This document shows, one piece after another, positions 13,653 to 25,105 of a stretch of 64,000 nt of DNA (the stretch's first letter is position 1; each line of letters starts with the position of its first letter). Under the pieces are notes generated by a model, which searched no databases, was not told the origin of the DNA, and worked only from the letters and a program-made list of their open reading frames with translations. The stretch covers positions 22,304,825 through 22,368,824 of the forward strand of contig NC_068974.1 of NCBI RefSeq assembly GCF_016808095.1. Reading direction: 5' to 3'. Source of the stretch: Vigna angularis (taxonomy: Eukaryota; Streptophyta; Magnoliopsida; Fabales; Fabaceae). The translations under genes and the position numbers were made by a program.

Positions 13653-14180
13653 AAACATTTAGGTTTAATTGCTTCCTTTGTCCCCAGTTTGGTTGAATTG
13701 TGTCAAATTCATCCTCATTTTTAAAAAAGTTTCATTGTCGTCCTCACGTGGTGTAAAAGTGTCAATTGAATCCAAACATAGAAAAAATTTGTGTCAATGT
13801 AGTCATCTCCGTTAAATACACACTAACGGTGTTAAGTGGCTGATTATTTGGCACTAGAGAATTAAAACATGGCCAATAAGTCACAGTAGTGGTAATGACG
13901 TGTCAATGACGTGTCAATGAAATAGGTTATTGAATTGGGAAAATTAAAATCAGAATTCATTTAGGGTATTTGTGAACGAAAAAACTACTAGGCTCCGGCG
14001 AGGGCAGCGGGAAAGAAAAAACTACTGGGTCTTGCAAAACAAGACCAAAAGAAACAAACTTGTAAAGTAGCTTTCAAGCAATTATTTTGTTTGCTTCTCC
14101 AGATTTGTAGTTTCTTCTGGTTATTGTTTGTCTGCAGTTCAAGTGGGGTGCCATAAAGGTTCAGCCTTTGCTTGAGATAT

Positions 14181-14351
14181 ATGGAGGGTGGGGGTAGTTT
14201 AAGGATTGGAAGTTCATCCATTTGGAGGAACAGTGACGCGGAGATATTCTCAAACTCATTCGAACAGGAGAACGATGAAGAGGCTCTCAAATGGGCTGCT
14301 ATTCAGAAGCTTCCCACGGTTGCACGTATGAGGAAAGCTTTGCTCACCTCA
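14181..14351 (+). pseudogene. Captured 5' exon fragment of a PDR-type ABC transporter (ABCG)
   Basis: The ATG at 14181 opens 57 codons starting MEGGGSLRIGSSSIWRNSDA and containing DEEALKWAAIQKLPTVARMR. This is the highly conserved N-terminal start of plant pleiotropic-drug-resistance (full-size ABCG) transporters, which pump secondary metabolites and hormones at the plasma membrane. After KALLTS the frame passes into unrelated Arg/Ala/Gly-rich sequence and ends at 14456, so none of the nucleotide-binding or membrane domains are present. The 170 bp before the ATG look like the matching 5' leader. The fragment sits wholly inside the Pack-MULE arms. Confidence 0.85.
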
Positions 14352-14352
14352 C

Positions 14353-14660
14353 CTTGGCGGCCTCGGAGGCTCGCGGCGGCCGACTTCGGTGGAGGTAGTG
14401 GCGGTTGCAGGGTGCAAGGCGAGTTCTTCCCGCGCGCGAAGAGGAAGGAGGAATGAGTTGGCGACGACTTGGACGGCGACACGCAGCGGCCGGTCTGGCG
14501 GAGGCGGCAGTGTGCGTGGAGATGACGCGGTGGCCGGTCTCGGCTGGGAAAGGGAGATTTGAGTTTTGTGCGTGGTTGTCGAGTGAGTAAGAAGAATAAG
14601 AGAAAGTGGGGGTTTTTGTTTTGTGTTGGAGAAGAGGAGATGAATTTGGGGAGGAAAGGG
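14353..14660. other. Second GC-rich block inside the Pack-MULE, origin unknown
   Basis: GC content rises sharply and then falls at the right arm. Both strands are open for 60-110 codons, mostly because stop codons are rare in GC-rich DNA. It may be a piece of a second captured host gene, but I recognise no protein. Confidence 0.4.
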
Positions 14661-15015
14661 GAAATTGTGACTCATTTGCCACGTTTTAATTCTCTAGTGC
14701 CAAATAATCAGCCACTTAACACCGTTAGTGTGTATTTAACGGAGATGACTACATTGACACAAATTTTTTCTATGTTTGGATTCAATTGACACTTTTACAC
14801 CACGTGAGGACGACAATGAAACTTTTTTAAAAATGAGGATGAATTTGACACAATTCAACCAAACTGGGGACAAAGGAAGCAATTAAACCAAACATTTATT
14901 TGTACTTAATATTTGGTTTTACAAGTGCTACTATTGTGCCCTTTGTATTTTATGATGACTTATGAACATGTTTTATTTGAACAATGATAATTATATATAA
15001 TTTACATGTTTTATT

Positions 15016-15240
15016 TTTGGGTTAAATATATTTTTGATCCCTAAACTATCATGCATTTTTGGTTTTAGTCCTTCTTCCAAACTTTGCTTAATTCTCATAT
15101 CTCTCCTTTATGAAACTGTCGAATTTAGTCATAAACCACCAACAACGTTAATTTTTGTATGACCTGACTAACAGCGTGCCACGTGTGATGACATGTGTAT
15201 AACTTTTTTATGCTTTTCTGAAATTCAAAGTTACCTTGAA
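15016..15240. repeat. Single arm related to the 448-1052 Mutator-like element
   Basis: Begins GGGTTAAATATATTTTTGAT and continues with 'CCCTAAACTATC' and further matching blocks, including AACAACGTTAA and GTGCCACGTG, that mirror the left arm at 448-630. I found no opposite arm downstream, so this is a truncated or heavily altered copy. Confidence 0.6.
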
Positions 15241-15244
15241 GCTC

Positions 15245-15440
15245 AGATTAGGGTTCTTACAGGTTATTTACTTCAATAAAAATTAATGAAATCGTGATTA
15301 CGGTTTTTCACTTCAATCTTTACGGTTCTTTACTTTAATCGGATTAATGAAATTGTGATTAGGGTTCTTTACTTCAATCTTTACAATTATTTACTTAAAT
15401 TGAATTAACAAAATTGTGATTAGGGTTCTTACTTTCATCA
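15245..15440. repeat. Minisatellite, about 50-60 bp unit, four copies
   Basis: Units start at about 15246, 15296, 15357 and 15418 with GATTAGGGTTCTT or a variant, followed by TTACTTCAAT-type sequence and ATTAATGAAATTGT. It adjoins the single Mutator-like arm. Confidence 0.7.
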
Positions 15441-16247
15441 AATTGGTGTGGTTGCAATGCTTGATGTGCTGTTTTATGTTATGAATTGAGATAATGAGTG
15501 AATTGAGATGTTATGTTTGACACTTTGTTTTAAGAATAAATTATTTTAGGTGCATAAGTTATTGTTGGTGCTCAAATGTGAATTGTAATCTTGAAGTCAA
15601 CATGTTTACTACCCAATCTGATATTGAATTGATCATTGCTTAATATTAGCATAAGTTTATATTCTAGAGAACGTTGTGAAGGATTAAAGCTAGGGTGCAA
15701 AAAGGTTAGGTTCTGTTATGATAAATTTTGTTATATGGTACTTTGAATGAAAATAAAGGGGATTAGGTTTGATATTGGTTAGAATCAACTTTAAACTCTG
15801 AAGGAATGCTCTGGAAAATTCAACTACTCATGAAAAAAAATTCACAATCTGCTTGTTTCACTTCTCTAGTGTAACAACTTGTTTTTGGAGGTTAGTGCAA
15901 CAACTTGTATTTTTGAAAGAAAGTGGACACTAAACTCAGATTAATTTATAGGTTTTTGGTTCAGTTTTAGAAGCTTTGGTGCACCTATTTGACTGAAATG
16001 TAACTAAGAAAAACTGATGCAATGTTTGGAGTCTAAAATTGGTGTTTAGGTGCAGCTTGGTGTTGTCACAGTTTGTGATTTAAAAAGGGATAGTGTAGGT
16101 CCATTTGTGATTGAATCTGTATAATTTATAAAGACTTACTCACAAATATAATTAAAAGCACAGATATAAAACACAACTGCCAATATCTCTACTTAAAAGT
16201 TGTCATAAAGCATTCAACTTTCAATTCATATAATATAATAACTGTTG
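15441..16247. other. Intergenic sequence, nothing recognised
   Basis: No open frame of note and no repeat boundary seen before the solo LTR. Confidence 0.5.
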
Positions 16248-16252
16248 GGTGG

Positions 16253-17528
16253 TTCGGCAAGTGCACCGAATCGCTTTAAGTAATAAACCGTGGTAAGACC
16301 AGATATCGTTTTCCTAAGAGACTCGTAATACTAGAGAATTGTGCGATTACCAACTCATCTAGACTTAATAGAACATCATTCATTTACAAACATGTGCAAA
16401 GAGATAAATTCACAAATATACAATGGTTGGATTTTGGTCATTAAAGGCACTTAGATATGGACAAGACTAGAAATGGTATGAAATGACATTGCTAAGGTTA
16501 GTTTTCACCTATTTCACTCTTGTGCTTACCCAATTTCATCTCCTCTCCATCAATTTACTAAAGTCAATCCACAAAAACACTCTAGCCCTAATCCCTTAGG
16601 TGAAAGACCCTAGGTTTTCCCTATTAAACTCCAATCCCTTGGAAAATCTAACAAGCAAATCCGCATTAAAGAGCTAGGATCTTAAGACAACATGTGAATC
16701 ATCTTCCATCCCTAGAATCAATGACCACAAGGACTCTTATTTCAGTTCAAGGTTCCATCTTACATCCCCATAATCCATGAAACCCCATATTCAAGTCATG
16801 AACATTCCTATTACATGAAAGCTTTAAGATTGGAAACAAGAATACTAGCAATTGATAGAAAAGGCATATATATATATATATAATCAAATCATTCATCCAT
16901 TACACAAGAATTCATAAGCTACAACAATACCTAACAAGATGAATTTGGTTCTTCACTTCCATGGAGAACCCTAAAGCTTACAAAATGGAAGATGGAAGAA
17001 GAAGGAGACCCAAAGGAAGAGGAGGAGATGTTCCTACAAGCTCCTCACAGCCTCCATGAGCTCAAGCAGTGAAATCGCGCCTCCAAAGAACCAAAAACCC
17101 GAAGCTCTTCGCGTTTCTGAGTTAAATAGAGCAAATCTGCCATGCAACAAAAATGGCGCTCAAGCACCCCTAAAGAGTGTGGGCCCGGGCATGCGTCAGT
17201 CAAACTCAACAGCTGGTGCACTGGTGCTCAAGCGCCCATGGAAAAAGGGGGCCCGAGCCTGACTCTGCTGCACTACTTTTTTTGGTTTTTTCTGCATATT
17301 TGCTTGCTTTTGTGGTTGATTCGGTTCTCTACATTGTTGGAGATTCTTCCAAGCATAGTTTTAGCTACAAAATAACAGGATTAGTGAGGAAGTTACATCA
17401 ATGTAGCCTAAAACACATTTATTTAGAAAACAAGACAAAAGAAGAGGATTAAACAAGTTACAAGTTAGAAAGGAGTTGATTTTGCTACTAAAATGATGCT
17501 TAGATAATAGTAAGAATAAACATTATCA
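16253..17528. mobile_element. Solo LTR (1,276 bp) of an LTR retrotransposon, TSD ATAAC
   Basis: Begins TGTTGGGTGGTTCGGCAAGT and ends ACATTATCA, i.e. TG..CA borders, flanked by perfect 5-bp repeats ATAAC (16248-16252, 17529-17533). No internal region, primer site or polypurine tract lies beside it, so it is a solo LTR left by LTR-LTR recombination. It shares its first 100 bp pattern (CGAATCG.., GGTAAGACCA, ATCGTTTCC) and length with 44906-46193. It contains (TA)n near 16868. Confidence 0.85.
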
Positions 17529-18901
17529 ATAACAATGTTTTGGGATTAACCAACAAAGTACAATACAAATGTTTTAGTAACATCACTGTGTTAATATACC
17601 AAAAAAGAATTCAAAACATTATTGCAACAATACAACATTACAATACTAATTATAATTAATCTTTAAGAAAACGTAATAGAAAACATAATTATTAATGTCC
17701 ACGACAAAACAAACAACAACACCATAATTTTTTCATCTTTTCTTCGTTCTTGTAATTTCCTCTTCAACTTATCGTTCTTCTTCGTTAAGTCTAGTACAAC
17801 TTTTTTCTTCTCAAAACAAACTTCAACTTCTTTAGTTTTTCTTTGTAATGTTGCTTCAATTTCAGATTCTCCTTCATCAATCCATTAAAAGTAGTTACAA
17901 TGCGAATTACTCTACAATAAAAATTACAAATCATTAATAAAAACTTCATCATTATAATTAAAATATTTTCTCACTTATTGTCCAATTTCTACATCTAAAA
18001 AATTCTTCAAAGTAGTTGCCTTCAACAAAAAAAAGCTTTCTCCACAACCACAAAATTTTGATGCTCATTGTGAAGACGATCCACATGTTTGCGTCATTTT
18101 TGAATCAATGCTCATTCGCGTGCAACTAAATCCTCCAGTATTAGATTTCATTTCACTATAACAATGATTTCGAGAATAAATTACCTACATGGGTAAACCT
18201 TATATCCCAATCCCTCCCTCTATTCTCACAAAAACAAAAAATCAACTTACTTATCTTCCCGAATAAGACCAATTCCAACCTTTTTCTCTTGGAGTTTCTT
18301 CCAAGGTTAAATGCCAATTTCGTGTTTCACGAATTGCATACCAAACACACCTCTAATCCCATAACTTAGGTAATATGAATTTTGGTTGAAGTAAAAAACC
18401 CTAATCTAAGCTTCATTAAAAATATAACTTTCAATTTTAGAAAAACATTAAAAAATTGTACATATATCACTACATATGACACACAATTAGACAAATTATA
18501 CAAAAATTAATGTTATTGGTGTTTAGAACTAAATATGCAAGTTTTATCAAAGAAAAAAATGAAAATAAAACAAAGTTTGAAAAAAAAATTAAAACAAAAA
18601 AGTTAAAGTACCAAATACATGTTTAATCCTCTTAATTTTTTTTATTACTTATTGGCTAACATGTATACTACACTAATATGTCATGTGTTGTATGACAGTT
18701 CATTATCAGTTCTTTCAAATTTAATAATTTATTTATTTACTACATATATTTTTAATTTGCCTAATTATCTAATAAAGAATTACACAAATTAATTAAAATA
18801 AATAAAATTTTTTTATAATTTTTTTAAATCCCGTGCATTACAGAGGTAAAGGTAGTAATGAATGTTTAAAAGGAAGAATAGAAAGAAAAGTAAGAGTAGC
18901 A
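17529..18901. other. AT-rich intergenic sequence
   Basis: No gene or element boundary recognised. Contains homopurine/homopyrimidine stretches but no clear structure. Confidence 0.5.

Positions 18902-18943
<42 letters not shown>
18902..18943. repeat. (AT)n microsatellite
   Basis: About 42 bp of AT dinucleotides, some 300 bp upstream of the GC-richer probable first exon of the PORR gene. Confidence 0.9.
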
Positions 18944-18946
<3 letters not shown>

Positions 18947-19619
18947 ACACAGTTAACAAGTAAAATTGTCTTAAAAAATAAATAAAAACAAATATCATTT
19001 TTCAAGAAAGAAAGAGAAAGTAGCACCATAAGAAAATTTCTTATTCTTCTGTTCTCAGATTTTTCACCCATTCTTGTCCTACACAAATCACAGGATCCAC
19101 AACATATCATCTGCATCTTCCATCCTCTTCTAGTGGCGAACACATCTCCCTCCATCATCGCACGCGTGGAGAACACACCAGAGGGGGATTCGAGACCTCT
19201 TCTCCTTCATTCCCCTTTCTCTGCAATTCCTCTACCCCTTACTCGGTGGTGAGGTTCCGGTGGGATTCCGACGAGCTTGAACGGCAACGATTAAAGCTTC
19301 CCCGCGCTCCCCCATTCGAGCTCGCTGCACATCCTCCACCATCGGAGCTCACACCCTCGTCACCGGTTCTGACAGATTCCAGTGAGCCTCGTCCAACAGC
19401 AAAGGCAACAGCTTCACCGTGGCCACCAGTCTCCACCGCGAGCGCCTCCCTGTCACGCTCCCACCAGATTCTGCATCTGTCAGCCCTGGGTCGCTGCTGC
19501 CATTTCCAGTGAGACCCAACCACAGCATTTCAGTCCTCTGTTCCGCGTTGCCCTGCTCTGCGTCTTCTTGTCGTTGTTAGCCCGTCTCCGGTGAGCCTCG
19601 GATCTGTTCCCGGTTAAAG

Positions 19620-20589
19620 GTAAGCGCAGCTCGCTTCGTTCCTTTTCTCTCGCTCTCTGTTTTGGTCCTTTGTTTTTTCCGGTTTGGTTTCTTATAGATT
19701 CAAAGCTTCAAGCGAGATCAGAGCATGCCTTTCGTTTCACCATTTTAGGGTCTCTGATTGGTGATGGTTTGAATATGAGGTTTTCTGGAACCTGGTATTT
19801 TCTAATTTTGAAGAAGCGATTTTAGATTGGACCTGTTTCTGTGTTTTCTCTGAGTTTCTCTTTTAAGCGAGATCGAACGAAGCTTGTGTTGAGTGATGGT
19901 GACGAAGCCTTCGGTTAGATATTCAATGCCGAGGTTCCAGTGGTGAGGGTTTATGTTTGTGGTGCCTGGCACCAACGTTTGGTTGCTGAACTTAAGCGAT
20001 TGTTTAATTTGTTTGATTTGTTGATAATTTGTTTTGATTGTGAAATCCGGTTTCGATGATCTAGAGTTATTGCTTTGTGAGGTGCGAATATGATTGTGGA
20101 TGTGTAGAAAATGAGTAGGGTTGATTGAAGCATGATGATATGTGTTTTTCGCCGGTCAACTTTTCCGCTGAAGTTTGGGCTTAGCTGAGTTTCTTTTTTC
20201 AGTTTCAGTTCCTTCATCTTGAATCGTATGTAAAATACCGAATCGCTAATCAAATGATTCACATCCGATTCACCAATCGTTGTTATGATTCAGAATACGA
20301 AACTATTCATCAAAAGAATTTTGTAGCTGATCACGATTTGAAACGTTCCATTCTCTAGATTCTAACTGGTTCAGAGTATAGACTAAGCCACCGAGACTGA
20401 GAATCTAACACATCATTATTTTTTTAAATGTAATAAAACAGTTGCAGTCTGCATTAATTTATGCAGATTTTTCTTCTTTTTTTTTAATTTGATGACCTGT
20501 ATATTCTATATTTTATTAGCTTAGCACAAGTTAGAGTGTGTAAGCCTACATAACACTTTTTACCCTACAACATTGTTTCCACTTTACAG
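19620..20589 (+). other. Probable 5' UTR intron of the PORR gene
   Basis: The sequence switches from a GC-richer leader (about 19050-19619) to GGTAAGCGC at 19619-19627, a strong donor, and ends at TTTACAG (20589) 14 bp before the ATG. A 5' UTR intron of this kind is common in plant housekeeping genes. An alternative donor GTGAGCC lies at 19591. No transcript evidence is available here. Confidence 0.55.
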
Positions 20590-20603
20590 GGAGCTGCTTG
20601 TTC

Positions 20604-21677
20604 ATGGCTCTTTCCTCCAGACATCCACATCTGTTCAACCATATCAGGACTTTTGTAAATGCAAGGGTCAAATGGGTTCGAGACCCATATCTTGATAATG
20701 CAGTCCTGAAAGGGAAAGATCTCAAGCAAATAATTTCTCTCAAGAACCAAATTATTTCATCTCCTTCCAAATCCCTCTCTATGTATACTGCTTCTCAATT
20801 GAAAGCTTCCCTCAACCTTCCCACTACGACTTCCAAATTCATTGACAAATACCATTCTGTCTTTACCCAATTTCAACCTGGTCCTGGTCTTCCTCCAGTT
20901 GTCAAACTCACACCTCAAGCCTTTTCCATCCATATAGAAGAAATGGCTGTTCATAACTCTCCTACTAATCGTCAAGACACTGTTCAGAGGCTCTCAAGGC
21001 TTTTAATGCTTGCTGGCATGACAAAATTGCCTCTCTATGTAATTGAGAAGCTAAAGTGGGATATGGGTCTTCCTCATGATTATGTGACAACCCTTTTGGC
21101 TGACTACCCTGATTATTTTAATGTTTGCGTTGTGGAAGATCCGTCATCTGGAAAAGAGGTGCTTGCTTTAGAGCTTGTTTCATGGAGAAAAGAGCTTTCT
21201 GTGTCTGAGTTAGAAATGAGGGCAAGGAGCTTGGGCATTAGTGGAGATAAAAGAAGGCATGATATTGCATTTCCCTTAATTTTTCCGAAAGGTTTTGATT
21301 TAGTAAAGAGGGTGAAGACTTGGGTTGAGAATTGGCAAAAGTTGCCTTACGTTTCTCCATATGAAGATGCTTTTCATCTCGACTCAAATAGTGACCAAGC
21401 GGAGAAATGGACTGTCGCAATATTGCATGAGTTGCTTTCTCTTCTAGTGTCAAAGAAGACAGAAAGAGAAAATTTGCTTTGTTTTGGGGAGTGTTTGGGG
21501 TTGGCCTTAAGATTTAAAAAGGCTTTGGTTCATCATCCTGGTATATTTTACATTTCCAATAAGATTACGACTCAGACTGTTGTACTTAGAGAGGCTTATA
21601 GTAAGGATTTTTTGGTTAAGAAACATCCATTAGTGGGTATGAGATATTGGTACATTAATCTTATGGGCAAAACATAG
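20604..21677 (+). CDS. PORR-domain (plant organelle RNA recognition) protein
   Basis: Intronless coding region of 357 residues. Start is the ATG at 20604 ([11 protein letters not shown]). The first 20 or so residues, basic and Ser/Arg/His-containing, fit an organellar, probably mitochondrial, presequence. From [20 protein letters not shown] (about residue 22) to [10 protein letters not shown] (about 355) the protein follows the PORR domain layout, including [20 protein letters not shown] and the [16 protein letters not shown] '[12 protein letters not shown]' block. PORR proteins such as WTF1 and WTF9 bind and help splice group II introns in chloroplasts or mitochondria. A TAG at 21675-21677 ends the frame, yet the same frame stays open for 24 more codons rich in Asp/Glu to a second TAG at 21750-21752, suggesting a lost acidic tail. 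Strongly supported as family; the organelle is inferred. Confidence 0.93.
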   Translation: MALSSRHPHLFNHIRTFVNARVKWVRDPYLDNAVLKGKDLKQIISLKNQIISSPSKSLSMYTASQLKASLNLPTTTSKFIDKYHSVFTQFQPGPGLPPVVKLTPQAFSIHIEEMAVHNSPTNRQDTVQRLSRLLMLAGMTKLPLYVIEKLKWDMGLPHDYVTTLLADYPDYFNVCVVEDPSSGKEVLALELVSWRKELSVSELEMRARSLGISGDKRRHDIAFPLIFPKGFDLVKRVKTWVENWQKLPYVSPYEDAFHLDSNSDQAEKWTVAILHELLSLLVSKKTERENLLCFGECLGLALRFKKALVHHPGIFYISNKITTQTVVLREAYSKDFLVKKHPLVGMRYWYINLMGKT

Positions 21678-21752
21678 GAGCACAACGAGCAAGCTGATTT
21701 GGTGGACAGTCATGATGTTAACAAACTGGATGATCCTGAAGTTGATGCTTAG

Positions 21753-22706
21753 CTGTTGAACCTGAAGTAGTTTCCATTCAAGCTATATAACACATCAATG
21801 AAGTCTGATTTTCTCAATATTGAGTGTTAAAATGTTTACTTCAAAAAATATGGGTGCAAGTGCTAATGTATGATCTTAATTTTTGTAATATAAATGAATT
21901 TTTTTATTCGTAATGTCTTGTAAATTTATATTAGTTGGCAGTGGTACTTATGCTGTTGCAGTTGTTAATAATCACATCAGGGTGGAGCGGATGTTTGCCA
22001 TTCCTTGACTGGCTAAAGTTTTATGAGTTGCAAGCACAGTGATGGGCTCATTGAGGCGGTTGGGGCTATAATTTTTGACAGGGACATAATCTCTGTTTTT
22101 GCCTTGCTGAATTTGGATTCTATGGGTTGATTGGGGCAGCTTATTTGTTTTCTTCACCCATAGCATACATCTGAAGCATGCTATGTTTAGTTCCTTGCAT
22201 TTTACTTCACCCAAATATGTGCTGTTCCTTTCCACATTTTTCTTCCTCAATCCACCTATTGCTAGGAGAAATTTGGCAGCCCTTGCTTTTACCACACATA
22301 AAAGGTAAGAAAAGATTTCTGACTTAGTTGAGGAAATCCTCAATTAATTTCAAATAATTAAGAAAACTGGAAAACAAATGAGAAGATATAGATATTAAAT
22401 CCTAATCGTGAACAACTAAAATTTAGCCACCGTATGTGAGATACTTTCCAACTCTAGTCAATTCATCACCCCTGTTTAGTGAGATTGTCCATCCAGCCAT
22501 TGTTTGGAAAGGTTCCTCCCCCTACTATTCCGCCTAATCTGCTAAACCACTACTTTGTATTTAGGAGAAAGTTTATCAAGCATGAAAATATTATGTGATT
22601 CACTACTATAAATGCTATAGTCAATGTGAGTTCTTCAATGTAGCTCCTGTGAGTATTGGACATCTGAAGTGTGGGACTAGAGGGAAACCTCATAGTACGT
22701 GGCATG
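21753..22706. other. 3' flank of the PORR gene
   Basis: AT-rich downstream sequence that may contain the 3' UTR (for example around 21830-21905). No second gene is visible before the copia insertion. Confidence 0.45.
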
Positions 22707-22711
22707 AGATC

Positions 22712-22919
22712 ACTTGAGATCTAAAAGAGGAGAAAATATTTCTCAAAATGACTTATTTCATTTCCACTCTTCATCTTACATTTATAGAACTAGAGAGAGT
22801 GCTCTCTAGTTGTAATACACTTAACACAACTCACACACCACTCATACACACTCACACACAGCTCATACACACTCACACACAGCTCATACACACCCACCCA
22901 TAAACCAATAATTCTAACA
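22712..22919 (-). repeat. 3' LTR of the young copia element
   Basis: 208 bp, starting TGTTAGAATTATTGG on the minus strand and ending AGATCTCAAGT. Contains three copies of a 22-bp unit (AGCTCATACACACTCACAC) on the plus strand. Confidence 0.93.
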
Positions 22920-22931
22920 CTCCCCCTCAAG
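22920..22931 (-). promoter_or_regulatory. Polypurine tract of the young copia element
   Basis: CTCCCCCTCAA on the plus strand, i.e. TTGAGGGGGAG on the minus strand, directly abuts the 3' LTR, the expected place for plus-strand DNA priming. Confidence 0.85.
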
Positions 22932-25105
22932 CTGGAGCATACAAATTGTATGTGCCAAGCTTGGAACAAATAAACTCAATCCGAGGTCCCCTTAATGACT
23001 TAGTCAACATATCTGCAAGTTGGTCATTTGATCCAACAAACTCAGTACATATTTCTTTTGACAATAACTTTTCCCGAACAAAATGACAATCAATTTCTAT
23101 ATGTTTGGTTCTCTCGTGAAACACTGGATTTGATGCAATGTGAAGAGCAGCTTGGTTATCACAATACATCTTCATACCCTGGATGTCACAGAAGTTAAGT
23201 TCTTGAAGGAACTGCTTCACCCATATAAGTTCACATGTTAATGAAGCCATTGCCCTATATTCAGCTTCAGCTGTTGATCGAGCCACTACATTTTGTTTCT
23301 TACTTTTCCATGAGATAATGTTTCCTCCAAGGAAAACACAATATCCCGTAGTAGATCGTCTATCAATAGGAGAACCTGCCCAATCAGCATCACAATATCC
23401 TGATACTTGAAGGCTTCCTTTTTCTTCATATAACAGCCCTTGCCCAGGAGCCTTTTTTACATACCTTAGAATGCGAATGATAGCATTCCAATGGTCAACA
23501 CATGGAGCTTGCATGAACTGACTAACCACTCCAACTGCAAAAGATAGATCCGGCCTTGTAATAGTAAGATAGATTAGTTTTCCAACTAGCCTCCTATATC
23601 TCTCTGGGTCGGAGAATAACTCACCTTCTTCTGTTGTTAATTTTTGATTTGGATCCATAGGGCTATCAACCGGTCTACAATCAATCATGCCTGTTTCTTG
23701 CAAAATATCCAGAGCATACTTCCTTTGGGAGATTACAACTCCATCTTTTGACTGAGCTACTTCAATGCCTAGGAAGTATTTGAGGCTCCCAAGATCCTTG
23801 GTTTGGAAATGTCTACACAAATACTCCTTCAATTGAGATATACCAGTAGTATCATTTCCTGTAATAACTATATCATCAACATATACTATCAAGTAAACAC
23901 ATTTTCCTGGAGACGAATGATAATAAAAGACTGAATGATCTGCTTCACTGCGTTTTAGCCCAAATTTTTGAACAATGGAGCTAAACTTTCCAAACCAAGC
24001 ACGTGGTGATTGCTTGAGCCCATATAGAGATCGGTTCAATTTACAAACCATACCAGACTCCCCCTGAGCAACAAACCCAGGAGGTTGCTCCATATAAACT
24101 TCTTCCTCAAGATCACCATGGAGAAAGGCATTTTTGATATCCAGTTGATGAAGTGGCCAATGACGAATGGCTGCCATTGCAAAGAACAATCGAATGGTAG
24201 TCATTTTTGCCACGGGAGAGAAGGTATCACAATAATCAAGACCATAAACCTGAGTGTACCCTTTTGCAACCAGTCGAGCTTTGAGTCTATCAATGTCACC
24301 ATTAGGACCGACTTTAATTGCATATACCCATCGACAACCAACAGCCTTTTTGCCTGAGGGAAGTGGCACAAGCTCCCAAGTTTGACTGTGGTCAAGAGCC
24401 TGCATTTCTTCAATCATGGCTTGTCGCCATCCAGGATGATCAAGTGCTTCTTTCACAGTTTTAGGAATAACCACAGCAGATACTGAGGATAAAAGTGAAT
24501 AAAAGGAGGGAGATACTCTGTGATAACTAAGAAAATTATAAATGGGATGAGGGTTTCGAGTGGAACGATTACCTTTTCTGAGAGCAATGGGCCAACCAGA
24601 ATCATCTTCATCAGGAGACGTGACAGGAGATGGTGACGGAGAAGAATCTGAAGAAGAAGATCCACCATTTTCTGGAAGAGGAGTATCCATCGGGGTACTG
24701 TGTCGAAGGATATCAGTATGTGGAGAGGAAGGTTCGGGAGGACCTTGGGTATGACTTGGATTGACTGAGGTATTTGAGATATTAGACTCAACCACTGGAA
24801 GAGGAAGTACCTGTTGGAGGATATGAACATCTTGAACAGATGGAGAGAAGAAAGGTGTCTGTTCAAAGAAGGTAACATTAGCAGACATGTAGTATTTTTT
24901 GGTTTCAGGAGAGTAACATCGATACCCTTTTTGAAGGCGAGAGTAGCCCAAAAATACACATTTGATTGCACGAGCAGAGAGTTTGTCGAGCCCCGGAGAC
25001 ATGTCGTGAACAAAACAAACACAACCAAAGACTCGAGGAGAGGTGTGAAAGAGAGGGTTATTGGGAAAGAGAATGGAGAAAGGAACTTTATTATTGAGAG
25101 AGGAG
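22927..25105 (-). CDS. Copia pol, distal part: integrase C-end, reverse transcriptase, RNase H
   Basis: The open frame is counted from the Met at 25002 (691 codons), but similarity begins about 35 codons upstream, because this is the continuation of the gag-pol reading after a one-base shift. Seen in order: integrase C-terminal block ending CVFLGYSR (about residues 13-22), reverse transcriptase with [19 protein letters not shown] (about 286-304) and the catalytic YVDD (374-377), then RNase H with [29 protein letters not shown] and MYCDNQAALHIASNP. No stop interrupts it. The gene copies the element's RNA into DNA in virus-like particles. It ends at 22927, beside the polypurine tract. Confidence 0.93.

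Larger units (their letters stand above)
13662..14889. mobile_element. Pack-MULE: Mutator-like element with captured host gene DNA
   Basis: Inverted repeats of more than 200 bp form both ends (13662-about 13875 and about 14680-14889), each starting GGTTTAATTGCTTCCTTTG. A perfect 9-bp duplication, AAACATTTA, flanks the element at 13653-13661 and 14890-14898. The interior has no transposase. Instead it holds GC-rich, gene-like sequence: a leader and first exon of an ABC transporter (about 14000-14351) and a second GC-rich block (about 14353-14660) that does not continue it. This is the defining structure of a Pack-MULE. The two arms are highly alike, so the insertion is not very old. Confidence 0.9.

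Noticed and set aside
15246..15430. ATTAGGGTT words resembling plant telomere repeat
   Set aside because: The telomere unit TTTAGGG is not tandemly repeated; the words belong to a 50-60 bp minisatellite.
19246..19594. Pro/Ser-rich open frames before the PORR gene
   Set aside because: They lie in the probable GC-rich 5' UTR exon and end before the intron; no protein family recognised.
22602..22650. CACTACTATAAATG as a CACTA start
   Set aside because: No matching right end or 3-bp duplication could be found.
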